NCBI GenBank assembly: GCA_046757565.1
Contig: JBHHYN010000027.1
Location: 1-26,309, forward strand
Source: JBHHYN01 sp046757565
GTDB taxonomy: Bacteria > Pseudomonadota > Gammaproteobacteria > Eutrophobiales > Eutrophobiaceae
Reading direction: 5' to 3'
Length of the DNA stretch: 26,309 nucleotides
How positions within the stretch are numbered: position 1 is the first letter of the stretch; the number at the start of each line of letters is the position of its first letter. The notes under the pieces are model-generated. The model was not told where the DNA came from, searched no databases, and saw only the letters and a program-made list of their open reading frames with translations. Below are positions 1 through 7,966 of this stretch, one piece after another. The position numbers and the translations under genes were made by a program.

Positions 1-27
1 CGGGAATGACGGGCTACTGTTTATATA

Positions 28-564
28 TCAACCCACAGATTCTGCTGAAGACCCTTTTTTCTTACGTTCTTCCCATTTCCTGACTATTGCCAGCCGCCAC
101 AGTAATTTAACCATTGTGTAGCCGGTGACTGCGGCAATTGTCCCATACGTCAAGCAGCCAAGCAGCAGCGGTTGCCAAATTTCAGATAATTTCTCTCCAA
201 ACCAGTTGAAGGAAAACTCAAACGCGATATGCCTGGTAGGTTCATTCAGCAACATCGCCCCCGTTTTATATGCCAGAAAGAAAAGTGGAGGAATAGTGAT
301 GGGATTACTGACCCATACCAGTATCACTGCAAGGGGCAGATTGACCCTGAAGAAAACCGCCACGATTGCCGCCGCGAGCATTTGACCGGGTATGGGCATG
401 AATGCGAAAAACAGGCCGGTCGCGACACCCCCTGCAGCGGAATGGCGTGTCAGATGAAAAATATTCGGGTCATGGAGGATGTCCCCAAGGATCTGTAGAT
501 TTTTATACCTGCGGATTTCGTGGTGTTCCGGCAGGACATGTTTAAAGAAACTTCTTAAACCCAT
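28..564 (-). CDS. DUF2062 family membrane protein
   Basis: A 178-residue protein with a basic N-terminus, then the HDPNIFHLTRHS-type segment and the PIPGQM motif (around residues 57-62) typical of DUF2062 proteins. Two hydrophobic stretches follow (about residues 43-105, with the VSNPITIPPLFF signature, and about 130-155), so it is an inner-membrane protein. The molecular function of the family is not known. The start is chosen because family members begin with a short basic segment just like this one; the AAGGAG-like sequence upstream is about 18 bases away, too far for a normal ribosome binding site. The gene is divergent from comEC, sharing a 72-bp intergenic region. The C-terminal tail is lysine/glutamate-rich and probably cytoplasmic. 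The family call is firm; the role is unknown. Confidence 0.88.
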   Translation of the reverse strand: MGLRSFFKHVLPEHHEIRRYKNLQILGDILHDPNIFHLTRHSAAGGVATGLFFAFMPIPGQMLAAAIVAVFFRVNLPLAVILVWVSNPITIPPLFFLAYKTGAMLLNEPTRHIAFEFSFNWFGEKLSEIWQPLLLGCLTYGTIAAVTGYTMVKLLWRLAIVRKWEERKKKGSSAESVG

Positions 565-636
565 AGTAGTTTACAGCTATAACTCCTTAAAAAAGCGCGT
601 TATTATAACCGAATAATCAGAAAAGGAACTGAATAG
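565..636. promoter_or_regulatory. Divergent promoter region, DUF2062 gene / comEC
   Basis: This 72-bp AT-rich gap separates two divergent genes. A perfect TATAAT lies on the minus strand at 602-607, and the overlapping plus-strand TATTATAA could serve comEC. No good -35 hexamer is visible for either direction. An AAGGA sequence sits about 9 bases before the comEC ATG. Only the -10-like boxes are seen directly; promoter activity is inferred. Confidence 0.3.
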
Positions 637-2928
637 ATGCGCACAGGGAGTATTCTTTTTATGCTGGGGGTCCTGTCCTTACTCCAGTTCACTGCATTAC
701 CTCCTCTCTATTCTGTGTGGCTGTTGCCTCTGTGCCTGCTGTTGATCTGGCGGGGCCGCTGGTGGCGTTGGCCGGCCTGGTTTGTCTGCGGATTTTTGTG
801 GGCGCTGTTGCGGGCGGATTTTGTTATAACGCAAAAACTGGCCACCCAACTTGAGGGCAGACCAATCGTTGTTGAGGGCCGGGTTGTCGATCTGCCTGCA
901 GTGCAAGAAAAGAGCGTGCGGTTTAGTTTTGCAATTGACAAGATCGTTGATCGGCATGGGACGCACAACAGGGGACCCGGCAAGGTACGAATGAGCTGGT
1001 ATGGCGATGCGCCGGAATTGCTCCCCGGCGAAACCTGGCACCTCAAGGTGAAGTTAAAACGCCCATACGGATTTATAAATCCGGCTGGTTTCGATTATGA
1101 GGCATGGTTGTTCCAACAGGGCATCAGGGCCACTGGTTATGTCATCGACAAGGGAGGAAATGTACGCCTGCGGGCGAGTGAGGGCAGCTATTTCCAGCGT
1201 CTGAGGTTCGCTCTGAGGCAAAAACTCATGCGGCTCCTGCCTGACCGGGACGCCGCGTCGCTGGTTCTGGCACTGGCAATCGGAGATCGGAGCACACTCA
1301 GTCCGCAGCAATGGCGGGTATTGAAACATACCGGCACCAGCCATCTCCTGGCAATATCCGGCTTGCATATCGGTTTCATCGCCGGTCTGGCGTTTTTCAT
1401 CAGTCGTTGGTTGTGGCCGCTCACCGGCAGCTATTCCTTGTGCCTTGCCGCTCCCAGGGTAGCGGCCATCATCGCCATCATCTGCGCATCAGTCTATGCG
1501 GCGCTGGCCGGATTTTCCGTGCCTACCCAGCGCGCCTTGATTATGCTGGGTATGGTATTGACGCTGATATGCCTGGATCGCCGCACTAGCAGCGGCCATG
1601 TTGTCGCATTGGCATTGTTACTTATCCTGGTTATGGATCCTTTTGCCGTTATCTCCCCTGGCTTCTGGTTGTCCTTTCTGGCCATCGTGGTAATCGTCTA
1701 TGGCATGGCCTTCAGAGTTGGCAACCATGGACTCTGGTGGCGCTGGGGCCGCGTGCAATGGCTTGTGGCGCTGGGCCTCGCTCCCATGCTGGCAGTCTGG
1801 TTCCAGCAGGTGCCATTATTGGGTATTGCCGCCAATTCCGTGGCCGTGCCCTGGGTCAGCCTGGTGTCTGTGCCATTGATACTGGGTGGAAGCACCCTGT
1901 TGTGGCTGAACGAATCGCTCGGCCGTCTCTTGCTTGAATGGGGGAGTGACAGTCTGGATCTGATCTGGCGCTTCCTCGAAATCATTGCCGGTGTGAAGGC
2001 CGGCGTTCTGCCTGTGCCAACGCCGATGCTGCCGGTGTTGCTGGCCGCATTCATTGGCGTTGCCCTGTTACTGATGCCGCGGGGGCTGCCGGGCCGGTAC
2101 CTGGGCGTTATCTGGTTACTGCCTCTGATTTTTCCGATACTTGAACTGCCGAAAACAGGGCAATTCAGGCTGACATTGCTGGATGTGGGACAGGGGCTGG
2201 CGGCCGTTGTACAGACCCGGCAGCATACTTTGCTTTACGATACGGGCCCGAAATATAATGATCGTTTCAATGCCGGCAGTGGTGTCATCCTGCCTTTCCT
2301 GAGGCATTCGGGTATCACCCGTATCGATATGCTTGTACAGAGCCATGGCGATGGCGATCATATTGGCGGCCTGGATGATGTACTGGATGGCGTTCCGGTT
2401 GCAAAGATATTGACGAGTATCCCGGAACGGATCAGGCAACCACAGGCAGATGCCTGCCAGGCCGGCCAATCCTGGCAGTGGGATGGTGTTTTATTTGAAA
2501 TAGTACACCCGGCGGCGCATTCCAGGCTGCGTGGCAACAATCGTTCCTGCGTGTTGCGGATCAGTCAGGAAAACAGGGCTGTCCTGCTGACCGGCGATAT
2601 CGAGCGGCCCGCTGAGCAACAGCTTGTACGCCGGTATGCGGAACAACTTCACGCGAATGTACTGGTAGCACCACATCACGGCAGCAGAACCTCATCATCG
2701 GTATCCTTTATAGAGACGGTGAATCCCGATTACGTCTTGTTCCCGGTGGGATATCATAATCGCTATGGGTTCCCAAAAAAGGATATAATCGGCCGATATA
2801 GAGAACGGCGTATAAAGACGCTGGATACGGCCCGGTCGGGCGCCATTGAAGTGAGGATAAACAGCAACGGGTTAACCATTGTCAAATGTCGGGAACAGTT
2901 ACAGCGTTTTTGGCATACGCTATATTAA
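637..2928 (+). CDS. comEC: ComEC/Rec2 DNA-uptake channel protein
   Basis: A 763-residue polytopic membrane protein that forms the inner-membrane channel for single-stranded DNA in natural transformation. Domain order fits full-length ComEC: an N-terminal membrane segment with an OB-like DUF4131 region (residues about 1-190), the Competence domain with many helices and the HLLAISGLHIG signature (about 235-245), then a C-terminal metallo-beta-lactamase-like domain from about residue 510. That domain keeps LDVGQG, the metal-binding SHGDGDHIGG motif (about 569-578) and the APHHGS motif, so the nuclease-like site looks intact. Length is normal for gammaproteobacterial ComEC. It heads the envelope gene cluster, but 134 bp separate it from exbB. 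The presence of comEC alone does not prove competence; no pilus or comEA genes are in view. Confidence 0.96.
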   Translation: MRTGSILFMLGVLSLLQFTALPPLYSVWLLPLCLLLIWRGRWWRWPAWFVCGFLWALLRADFVITQKLATQLEGRPIVVEGRVVDLPAVQEKSVRFSFAIDKIVDRHGTHNRGPGKVRMSWYGDAPELLPGETWHLKVKLKRPYGFINPAGFDYEAWLFQQGIRATGYVIDKGGNVRLRASEGSYFQRLRFALRQKLMRLLPDRDAASLVLALAIGDRSTLSPQQWRVLKHTGTSHLLAISGLHIGFIAGLAFFISRWLWPLTGSYSLCLAAPRVAAIIAIICASVYAALAGFSVPTQRALIMLGMVLTLICLDRRTSSGHVVALALLLILVMDPFAVISPGFWLSFLAIVVIVYGMAFRVGNHGLWWRWGRVQWLVALGLAPMLAVWFQQVPLLGIAANSVAVPWVSLVSVPLILGGSTLLWLNESLGRLLLEWGSDSLDLIWRFLEIIAGVKAGVLPVPTPMLPVLLAAFIGVALLLMPRGLPGRYLGVIWLLPLIFPILELPKTGQFRLTLLDVGQGLAAVVQTRQHTLLYDTGPKYNDRFNAGSGVILPFLRHSGITRIDMLVQSHGDGDHIGGLDDVLDGVPVAKILTSIPERIRQPQADACQAGQSWQWDGVLFEIVHPAAHSRLRGNNRSCVLRISQENRAVLLTGDIERPAEQQLVRRYAEQLHANVLVAPHHGSRTSSSVSFIETVNPDYVLFPVGYHNRYGFPKKDIIGRYRERRIKTLDTARSGAIEVRINSNGLTIVKCREQLQRFWHTLY

Positions 2929-3062
2929 CGGGGGTCTTCTGAACGGACCGGTGATGCCTGAAAAAATAGAGCTGGATTGTACGATGGCGCTCAACTCGTA
3001 TCGTTCCGCGGTATCGCCACCGGCGCAGGTTGAAACTGTAAAAGATAAAAATGGGGGTATGA

Positions 3063-3695
3063 GTGCTTGAATTAATGAAGGCTGGTGGATTGCTCATGTG
3101 GCCGATTCTGCTATGTTCAGTCATTTCGCTTGCTATTATCGTCGAACGATTTTGGTCACTACAGACGAAACGCATCGCGCCAAAGAACCTGGTGGGACAG
3201 GTCTGGCAATGGGAAAAGGTTGGGCATCTCGATATCAGACGTATCGATGATTTGCGTGTCGGTTCACCCCTGGGCAGATTGCTGGCGGCCGGGCTGGTCA
3301 ACAAGCAACATGATCGGGAGGTGATGAAGGAGAGCATAGAAGAAGTTGGACGTCACGTTGCCCATGAGCTTGAACGCTTTCTGAACACACTGGGGACCAT
3401 CGCCTCCATCACACCGTTGCTCGGGCTGTTGGGTACAGTCATCGGAATGATAAAAGTATTTGCCGTAATTACCACACAGGGTGTCGGTGATCCCAGTGTG
3501 CTGGCCGAAGGGATTTCAGAAGCGCTTCTGACTACTGCTGCCGGGCTGACCGTCGCGATCCCCACTCTGATGTTCTACCGGTATTTCCGGGGCAGGGTCG
3601 ACGAGCTGATTGTAACGATGGAGCAGGAATCATTGAAAATGGTGGAAGTGATGCAAGGACACCGGGAACACGATAATGCGGAGGAGAGGAATTAA
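3063..3695 (+). CDS. exbB: MotA/TolQ/ExbB family proton channel subunit
   Basis: A 210-residue inner-membrane protein of the ExbB/TolQ family, which forms the proton-conducting stator that works with ExbD/TolR. Three membrane helices are visible: about residues 8-28, about 115-140 (TPLLGLLGTVIGMI) and about 155-180 (ISEALLTTAAGLTVAIP), with a cytoplasmic loop between the first and second. The start is a GTG, chosen because the resulting MLELMKAGG matches the usual N-terminus of this subfamily and a GGGGG sequence sits five bases upstream; an in-frame ATG four codons later is the alternative. Its stop overlaps the exbD start by one base. The setting between comEC and lpxK is a conserved gammaproteobacterial arrangement, distinct from the tol-pal locus, so ExbB-type is preferred over TolQ. 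Confidence 0.93.
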   Translation: MLELMKAGGLLMWPILLCSVISLAIIVERFWSLQTKRIAPKNLVGQVWQWEKVGHLDIRRIDDLRVGSPLGRLLAAGLVNKQHDREVMKESIEEVGRHVAHELERFLNTLGTIASITPLLGLLGTVIGMIKVFAVITTQGVGDPSVLAEGISEALLTTAAGLTVAIPTLMFYRYFRGRVDELIVTMEQESLKMVEVMQGHREHDNAEERN

Positions 3696-4114
3696 TGAAC
3701 TTTCGTCCCCAGCGTAAGGATGATGTAGACGTGAACATCACACCGTTGATCGATGTGGTCTTCCTGTTATTGATATTCTTCATGGTCTCCACAACATTCG
3801 ATCGCGAATCCGAGATTAATATAACACTCCCGAAAGCGAGCGAAGAATATACTGACGTAAAACCGGATGCGGTAAATATAGAGGTTGATATACAAGGCCG
3901 TGTCTACATCAACAAACAACCACTCATCAATTCACAACTTACTACAATCCGTGAAGCAATCAGGAACGCCATACATGACATGGAAAATCCACCCGTAATA
4001 ATCAATGCCGATGCACAGGCAACCTACCAATTAGTCATTAGAGTAATGGATGCTGCCCGTCAACTTGGTCTGGTCAATATCACCTTCGCAACGCAGAAAC
4101 TCGAGGAGGAATAA
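3695..4114 (+). CDS. exbD: ExbD/TolR family biopolymer transport protein
   Basis: A 139-residue partner of the preceding ExbB-type protein. It has a short cytoplasmic N-terminus, one membrane helix (about residues 18-36) beginning NITPLID with the conserved proton-carrying aspartate at residue 20, and a periplasmic domain of about 100 residues. Length is normal. The ATG overlaps the last base of exbB, so translation is probably coupled. ExbB-ExbD pairs at this locus energise envelope processes that are less defined than TonB-dependent uptake; no tonB gene is nearby. The family assignment is firm, the specific partner unknown. Confidence 0.93.
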   Translation: MNFRPQRKDDVDVNITPLIDVVFLLLIFFMVSTTFDRESEINITLPKASEEYTDVKPDAVNIEVDIQGRVYINKQPLINSQLTTIREAIRNAIHDMENPPVIINADAQATYQLVIRVMDAARQLGLVNITFATQKLEEE

Positions 4115-4187
4115 TTGATTGGCGGTTATACCAGGTTCAAGTAACGGTCGAATATCCGGTTGAAATATTACTCTTTTCTTAAGACGG

Positions 4188-5180
4188 ATGTTTTCCCCTC
4201 AATTTATCGAAGACCTCTGGTATGGCAGGAGTTTCCTGTCTTTGTTGCTGCTTCCGTTAAGTTGGTGTTATGTGGCATCAATAAGCGTACGCCGGTTGGC
4301 CTATGCTTCCGGGATTCTGCCCGTACGGCAGGTGGCGGTGCCGGTGATTGTGGTAGGCAATATTACTGCTGGTGGAACAGGTAAGACCCCGCTCACTATA
4401 TGGATGGCGGATTATCTGAAGCAAAACAAGTATCATCCCGGTGTGATCAGCCGTGGTTATGGGGGGGGCGTGAAGCAGTGGCCACAGCAGGTCCGGCCCG
4501 ATAGCAATCCTGCATTAGTGGGAGATGAACCTGTACTGATTGCACAAAGGACACATGTACCGGTTGCAATATCCCCGAATCGTTACATCGCTGCGAAAGC
4601 GTTGGTAGAGCATATGCATTGCGACGTGCTGCTCTGCGATGACGGCTTGCAGCACTATGCACTGTTTCGAAATATAGAGATCGCCATTGTCGATGGTGAT
4701 CGCAGGTTTGGCAATGGCCGTTCCCTGCCTGCCGGTCCTCTACGTGAACCGGTGGGCCGGCTTAAAACAGTAGACATGGTAGTGAGTAACGGTAATATGG
4801 GCCGCAATCAGCATTTAATGGAGTATGTACCACTAAAACTCAGGTCCTTAAGGGATGAGGATAAACGCTGTGATCTCGAATCATTCGCGGGGAAGTGCGT
4901 GCATGCGGTGGCCGGGATTGGAAATCCAAATCGTTTTTTTTCGTTGCTTCGAAGCAAACAGATAAATATCATCAAACATGCATTTCCCGATCATTATCCA
5001 TATCAGGCGGAAGATTTGTTGTTCGGTGATGATTTGCCTGTGGTGATGACAGAGAAGGATGCGGTAAAATGCAGGGACTTTGCCGATGATGATTTCTGGT
5101 ATTTACCCATTGAGGTGAACGTAACGAATGCATTCAAACACAGATTAAAAAATCTGCTGAAAGAAACTCTGGATGGATAA
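4188..5180 (+). CDS. lpxK: Tetraacyldisaccharide 4'-kinase
   Basis: A 330-residue LpxK, which phosphorylates the 4' position of the lipid A disaccharide precursor at the cytoplasmic face of the inner membrane, using ATP. Visible features: an N-terminal hydrophobic anchor (about residues 16-32), the P-loop GNITAGGTGKTPLT (about 57-70), the CDDGLQHYAL motif, an ADRRFGN-like DGDRRFGNG segment with PAGPLREP, and a C-terminal VMTEKDAVKC motif. All are typical and in order. The ATG is preceded only by a weak AGACGG, so translation may be modest. It overlaps the next gene by 8 bp. In many relatives msbA lies immediately upstream; here only 73 non-coding bases separate lpxK from exbD. Confidence 0.96.
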   Translation: MFSPQFIEDLWYGRSFLSLLLLPLSWCYVASISVRRLAYASGILPVRQVAVPVIVVGNITAGGTGKTPLTIWMADYLKQNKYHPGVISRGYGGGVKQWPQQVRPDSNPALVGDEPVLIAQRTHVPVAISPNRYIAAKALVEHMHCDVLLCDDGLQHYALFRNIEIAIVDGDRRFGNGRSLPAGPLREPVGRLKTVDMVVSNGNMGRNQHLMEYVPLKLRSLRDEDKRCDLESFAGKCVHAVAGIGNPNRFFSLLRSKQINIIKHAFPDHYPYQAEDLLFGDDLPVVMTEKDAVKCRDFADDDFWYLPIEVNVTNAFKHRLKNLLKETLDG

Positions 5181-5364
5181 AAAATTACTTGAAATACTGG
5201 TCTGCCCGGTTACGAAGGGACCGTTGATTTACGACAAACAGAAACAGGAATTAATTTCCGTTTCTGCACGGCTTGCCTATCCGATACGCGATGATATCCC
5301 GGTGATGTTGGAGAATGAGGCGAGGGCGCTCAGCGAAGACGAACTGGAACAATATCGGAAATAG
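5173..5364 (+). CDS. Trm112 family small zinc-type protein (YcaR-like)
   Basis: A 63-residue Trm112/YcaR-family protein. It starts MDKKLLEILVCPVTKGPL and has the YPIRDDIPVML segment diagnostic of bacterial members. Only one cysteine remains (residue 11), so the zinc site of the full CPxCxG type is not complete; many bacterial YcaR proteins are the same. The role in bacteria is unclear; eukaryotic Trm112 activates methyltransferases. It overlaps lpxK by 8 bp and precedes kdsB, the usual lpxK-ycaR-kdsB order, so it is probably co-translated with lpxK. Confidence 0.92.
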   Translation: MDKKLLEILVCPVTKGPLIYDKQKQELISVSARLAYPIRDDIPVMLENEARALSEDELEQYRK

Positions 5365-5375
5365 AATACAATGGA

Positions 5376-6194
5376 TTGAACGCAGAGAACAAATGTAATC
5401 GAAAATTATATAAAGTGGATTCCTCTTTCCAGGTAATTATTCCTGCGCGTTACGCCTCGACGAGACTCCCCGGCAAAGCCCTGCTGGATATCGGCGGTAA
5501 ACCACTCATTCAACATGTCTACGATTCCGCCTCGGCCAGCAATGCCGGGCAAGTGCTTATTGCTACGGATGATAAGAGGATAGAGTCTGCTGCCAGGGCC
5601 TTCAATGCCGAGGTCGAATTGACTTCTTCCGGGCATACATCCGGGACCGACAGGATAACGGAAGTCGTTACACGGTTGGGTGAAGCGGATGAGACTATTG
5701 TCGTTAATGTTCAGGGTGATGAATATGGTCTGCCTGCTGCAATCATCAATCAGGTAGCCGATATCTTACGGACCAATACGCAGAAATCCATCTCCACCCT
5801 GTGCGTGAAAATCGATGATCCGGCGGAACTCAATGATCCCAATGTCGTCAAGGTGATTTTTGACCGGGACAACACTGCGATCTATTTCAGCCGTTCACCG
5901 ATCCCATGGCATGAACAGGACTCTGTTGAATTACCGTGTCAACCTTTCCGGCATATCGGGATCTATGCCTACCGTGCCGGATTTTTGAAAACCTATTCAA
6001 GATTACCTCCTTGTCCTCTGGAGGCAAGTGAGAAACTGGAGCAACTCCGCGCCATCTATCATGGTTACAAGATCCACGTGGAGCAGGCATGCGAGGACTG
6101 CGGCATAGGGATTGATACACAAGAGGATCTGGACCTGGCCAGAAGAACAGCCGATAAGTTAACGGCTTCGGTAGGTAATTCTGCCCTTGGTTAA
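5376..6194 (+). CDS. kdsB: 3-deoxy-manno-octulosonate cytidylyltransferase
   Basis: KdsB activates Kdo with CTP to give CMP-Kdo for lipopolysaccharide core assembly in the cytoplasm. The family hallmarks are present: VIIPARYASTRLPGK, a TDD nucleotide-binding segment, VNVQGDE, SRSPIPW, HIGIYAYRAGFL, LEQLRAIYHG and GIDTQEDLD. The longest frame opens with a TTG at 5376; a GTG at 5415 gives a length of about 259 residues and starts just before the conserved core, so it is the likelier start. Neither has a strong ribosome binding site. After QGDE the usual Pro-hydrophobic pair is replaced by Tyr-Gly (QGDEYGLP), which is atypical. The last 11 codons extend over the end of infA on the other strand. 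Function is very likely retained. Confidence 0.94.
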   Translation: MNAENKCNRKLYKVDSSFQVIIPARYASTRLPGKALLDIGGKPLIQHVYDSASASNAGQVLIATDDKRIESAARAFNAEVELTSSGHTSGTDRITEVVTRLGEADETIVVNVQGDEYGLPAAIINQVADILRTNTQKSISTLCVKIDDPAELNDPNVVKVIFDRDNTAIYFSRSPIPWHEQDSVELPCQPFRHIGIYAYRAGFLKTYSRLPPCPLEASEKLEQLRAIYHGYKIHVEQACEDCGIGIDTQEDLDLARRTADKLTASVGNSALG

Positions 6195-6377
6195 GTCATA
6201 AGGCGTCATTTCAATCGTGACTTTATCACCGGTGAGAATGCGGATGTAATGCTTGCGCATTTTTCCGGAAATGTGGGCGGTGACGATGTGTCCGTTATCG
6301 AGTTCTACCCGGAACATGGTGTTCGGTAGCGTCTCAATAACGGTTCCTTCCATTTCTATCTGATCTTCTTTCGCCAT
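6159..6377 (-). CDS. infA: Translation initiation factor IF-1
   Basis: A 72-residue IF-1, exactly the family length, starting MAKEDQIEMEGTVIETLPN and ending KGRITYRSR; the single OB-fold is complete. It binds the ribosomal A site region during initiation. It is the last gene of the minus-strand aat-bpt-infA series, 150 bp downstream of bpt, with a candidate promoter of its own at 6408-6436. Its final 36 bases overlap the 3' end of kdsB in tail-to-tail orientation. The ribosome binding site (AAGAGA about six bases before ATG) is weak but typical of infA. Confidence 0.97.
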   Translation of the reverse strand: MAKEDQIEMEGTVIETLPNTMFRVELDNGHIVTAHISGKMRKHYIRILTGDKVTIEMTPYDLTKGRITYRSR

Positions 6378-6407
6378 AAATTCTCTTGTAAGTTCAACAA
6401 AGGATGA

Positions 6408-6436
6408 ATTCTGCCTGAATTTTCTTTAACAAGCAA
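6408..6436 (-). promoter_or_regulatory. Candidate infA promoter
   Basis: On the minus strand TTGCTT (6431-6436) and CAGAAT (6408-6413) are spaced by 17 bases, matching four of six consensus positions each, and lie 31 bases before the infA ATG. This fits infA having its own sigma-70-type promoter besides read-through from bpt. Inferred only from spacing and match. Confidence 0.35.
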
Positions 6437-6483
6437 AAAACTGTCTGCAACAGGTGTTTATGGCTCAGCCACCTGACAGGTGG
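6435..6483 (-). terminator. Weak hairpins after bpt, possible attenuating terminator
   Basis: Reading the minus strand, CCACCT-GTC-AGGTGG (6469-6483) is a perfect 6-bp hairpin, followed by a short CTGT...ACAG hairpin (6441-6453) that runs directly into six T residues (6435-6440). The second stem is only 4 bp, so termination would be partial at best. The position between bpt and the candidate infA promoter fits separation of the two transcripts. Confidence 0.25.
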
Positions 6484-6527
6484 AATGGATTGCTGAATCT
6501 ATTCCCGATTATGCTGGAACGCTGGCC

Positions 6528-7247
6528 TTAATACTCCCGCCGCCATTCATTTTCGATGTAATATTCTGCTGGCCTATATTCACTTTTGTATTCCATTTTG
6601 TTGCAGCCTTCTATCCAGTAACCCAGGTATAACCAGTCCAGTTCCAGCCGTCTCGCTTCTGCTATCTCATAAAGTATCGCGTATTTTCCAAGGCTGTTCT
6701 TCGCGTAGTCGGGATCGAAGAAGGTATACACTGCGGACATGGCGTTATGCATGAGATCAACAACGGCGACACAAACAAGCGAATCCTCGTATCGCATTTC
6801 ATAGAAGTAGGTATCTGACCATGACGACGTGAGAAATTCCAGATAATTGTTCCTGCTGGGATTATCCATACCGCCTCCGGGATGCCTGGTTGACAGGTAG
6901 CGGCAATAGAGCGAGAAGTGTTCGCCTTGGAAGTCTGCAGGCAGGCGGTTTATCGACAGGGTGCGATTGCATTTCCAGGCCCGCTCCTGGCTTCTGGAAG
7001 GTCTGAATTCGGCAACAGGTATGCGCACCGGAATACAACTCGTGCATGCAGAACAATGTGGGATATACAGATGTTCTCCACTGCGCCGGAAACCGCATTC
7101 AGCCAGGGCGGAATAGAGCCTGGAGGTTTTAGGAAAACGGGGATCGGCAAAAAGTGTGACGGCTTCCCGGCCGGAGATGTAATGACAGGCATGCGGTGGG
7201 GTCGCGTAAAAGCCGAGTTTTTGTGCCGTAGTCATACCACACTGCAT
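6528..7247 (-). CDS. bpt: Aspartate/glutamate leucyltransferase (Bpt)
   Basis: A 239-residue member of the ATE1/Bpt family. Bacterial Bpt transfers leucine from Leu-tRNA to proteins with N-terminal Asp or Glu, making them N-degrons for ClpS/ClpAP. The conserved N-terminal cysteines are present: Cys21 in PHACHYISGREA and the cluster HCSACTSC (Cys65, 68, 71). The C-terminal catalytic region holds GYWIEGCNKMEYKSEYRP, with the typical KMxYK motif. The first ATG overlaps the end of aat by 16 bp; the ATG four codons later (MTTAQKLGFY) is also plausible and matches common annotations. It sits in a tight minus-strand series with aat. The older name is arginyltransferase (ate), but the bacterial branch with this organisation is leucyl-specific. 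Confidence 0.94.
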   Translation of the reverse strand: MQCGMTTAQKLGFYATPPHACHYISGREAVTLFADPRFPKTSRLYSALAECGFRRSGEHLYIPHCSACTSCIPVRIPVAEFRPSRSQERAWKCNRTLSINRLPADFQGEHFSLYCRYLSTRHPGGGMDNPSRNNYLEFLTSSWSDTYFYEMRYEDSLVCVAVVDLMHNAMSAVYTFFDPDYAKNSLGKYAILYEIAEARRLELDWLYLGYWIEGCNKMEYKSEYRPAEYYIENEWRREY

Positions 7248-7966
7248 CGTTGCGGCCAGTCATGGCCGCCCACGGGAATGCAGTAATGTTTCAGGATGTT
7301 AATAAACAGACCGCGCTGAACAGGTTTCGCGCCGAGTGTTTGCAGGTGCCTTGAGTGGAGTTGGCAGTCAATCAATCTGAATTGCTTTTGTTTCAACACC
7401 TCAACGAGATGGACCAGGGCTACCTTGGAGGCATCCGATTGCCGGCTGAACATCGATTCGCCAAAGAAGACCCTGCCAATTACCACGCCGTACAGGCCGC
7501 CGGCAAGCCTGTCCCCATACCAGCTTTCTACGGATAGGGCTTGCCCTATATCATACAGGTTGATATAGGCATCCATCATTTCCGGTGTGATCCATGTGCC
7601 CTCTTGACCGCTGCGTGGTTCAGAGCAGGCCTGGATCACCTGTCTGAATGCCTGGTTAAAGGTCACCTGGTATTGTCCCTTACGCAAGGTTTTGCGCAGG
7701 CTTCTGGATATCCTGAGTGCATCCGGTTCGAGCACGCAGCGTGGATCGGGTGACCACCATAAAATGGGTTGCCCGCTGCTATACCAGGGAAAAATACCGC
7801 GTTGATAGGCATCAAGCAGTCTGCCGGTGCTGAGATCGCCGCCAATGGCAAGTAACCCGTCTGGATCACGCAAGGCGCAGCTGACGGGTGGAAAATCGTT
7901 GGCGATAATGTTGTCAGCTACCCAGTATAACTGGCTGCCGCCGGATTGCCTGTTACCCGCTGTCAT
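7232..7966 (-). CDS. aat: Leucyl/phenylalanyl-tRNA--protein transferase
   Basis: A 244-residue Aat, which attaches Leu or Phe from aminoacyl-tRNA to proteins with N-terminal Lys or Arg in the N-degron pathway. Family motifs are in order: FPPVSCALRDPDGLLAIGGDLS (about 25-47), RGIFPWYSSGQPILWWSPDPR (about 55-75), a VxVF-like middle part, ESWYGDRLAGGLYGV, FFGESMFS, DASKVALVHL and the DCQLHSRHLQTLGA segment. Length is slightly above the usual 225-235, mainly at the N-terminus. It overlaps the upstream FemAB-like gene by 14 bp and bpt by 16 bp, so the three are almost certainly one operon. With Bpt it gives the cell both branches of N-terminal leucylation. Confidence 0.96.
   Translation of the reverse strand: MTAGNRQSGGSQLYWVADNIIANDFPPVSCALRDPDGLLAIGGDLSTGRLLDAYQRGIFPWYSSGQPILWWSPDPRCVLEPDALRISRSLRKTLRKGQYQVTFNQAFRQVIQACSEPRSGQEGTWITPEMMDAYINLYDIGQALSVESWYGDRLAGGLYGVVIGRVFFGESMFSRQSDASKVALVHLVEVLKQKQFRLIDCQLHSRHLQTLGAKPVQRGLFINILKHYCIPVGGHDWPQRCSVV

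Noticed and set aside
2954..3070. A 38-codon open frame between comEC and exbB
   Set aside because: It has no ribosome binding site or recognisable sequence. It does end across the exbB start, so a leader peptide cannot be fully excluded, but nothing supports it.
3063..4114. A TolQ-TolR assignment for the ExbB/ExbD pair
   Set aside because: No tolA, tolB or pal is nearby, and the position beside lpxK is that of the exbBD pair in gammaproteobacteria.
5173..5364. The single-cysteine Trm112 gene as a broken gene
   Set aside because: Bacterial YcaR-type proteins commonly lack the full zinc ligand set; length and ends are intact.
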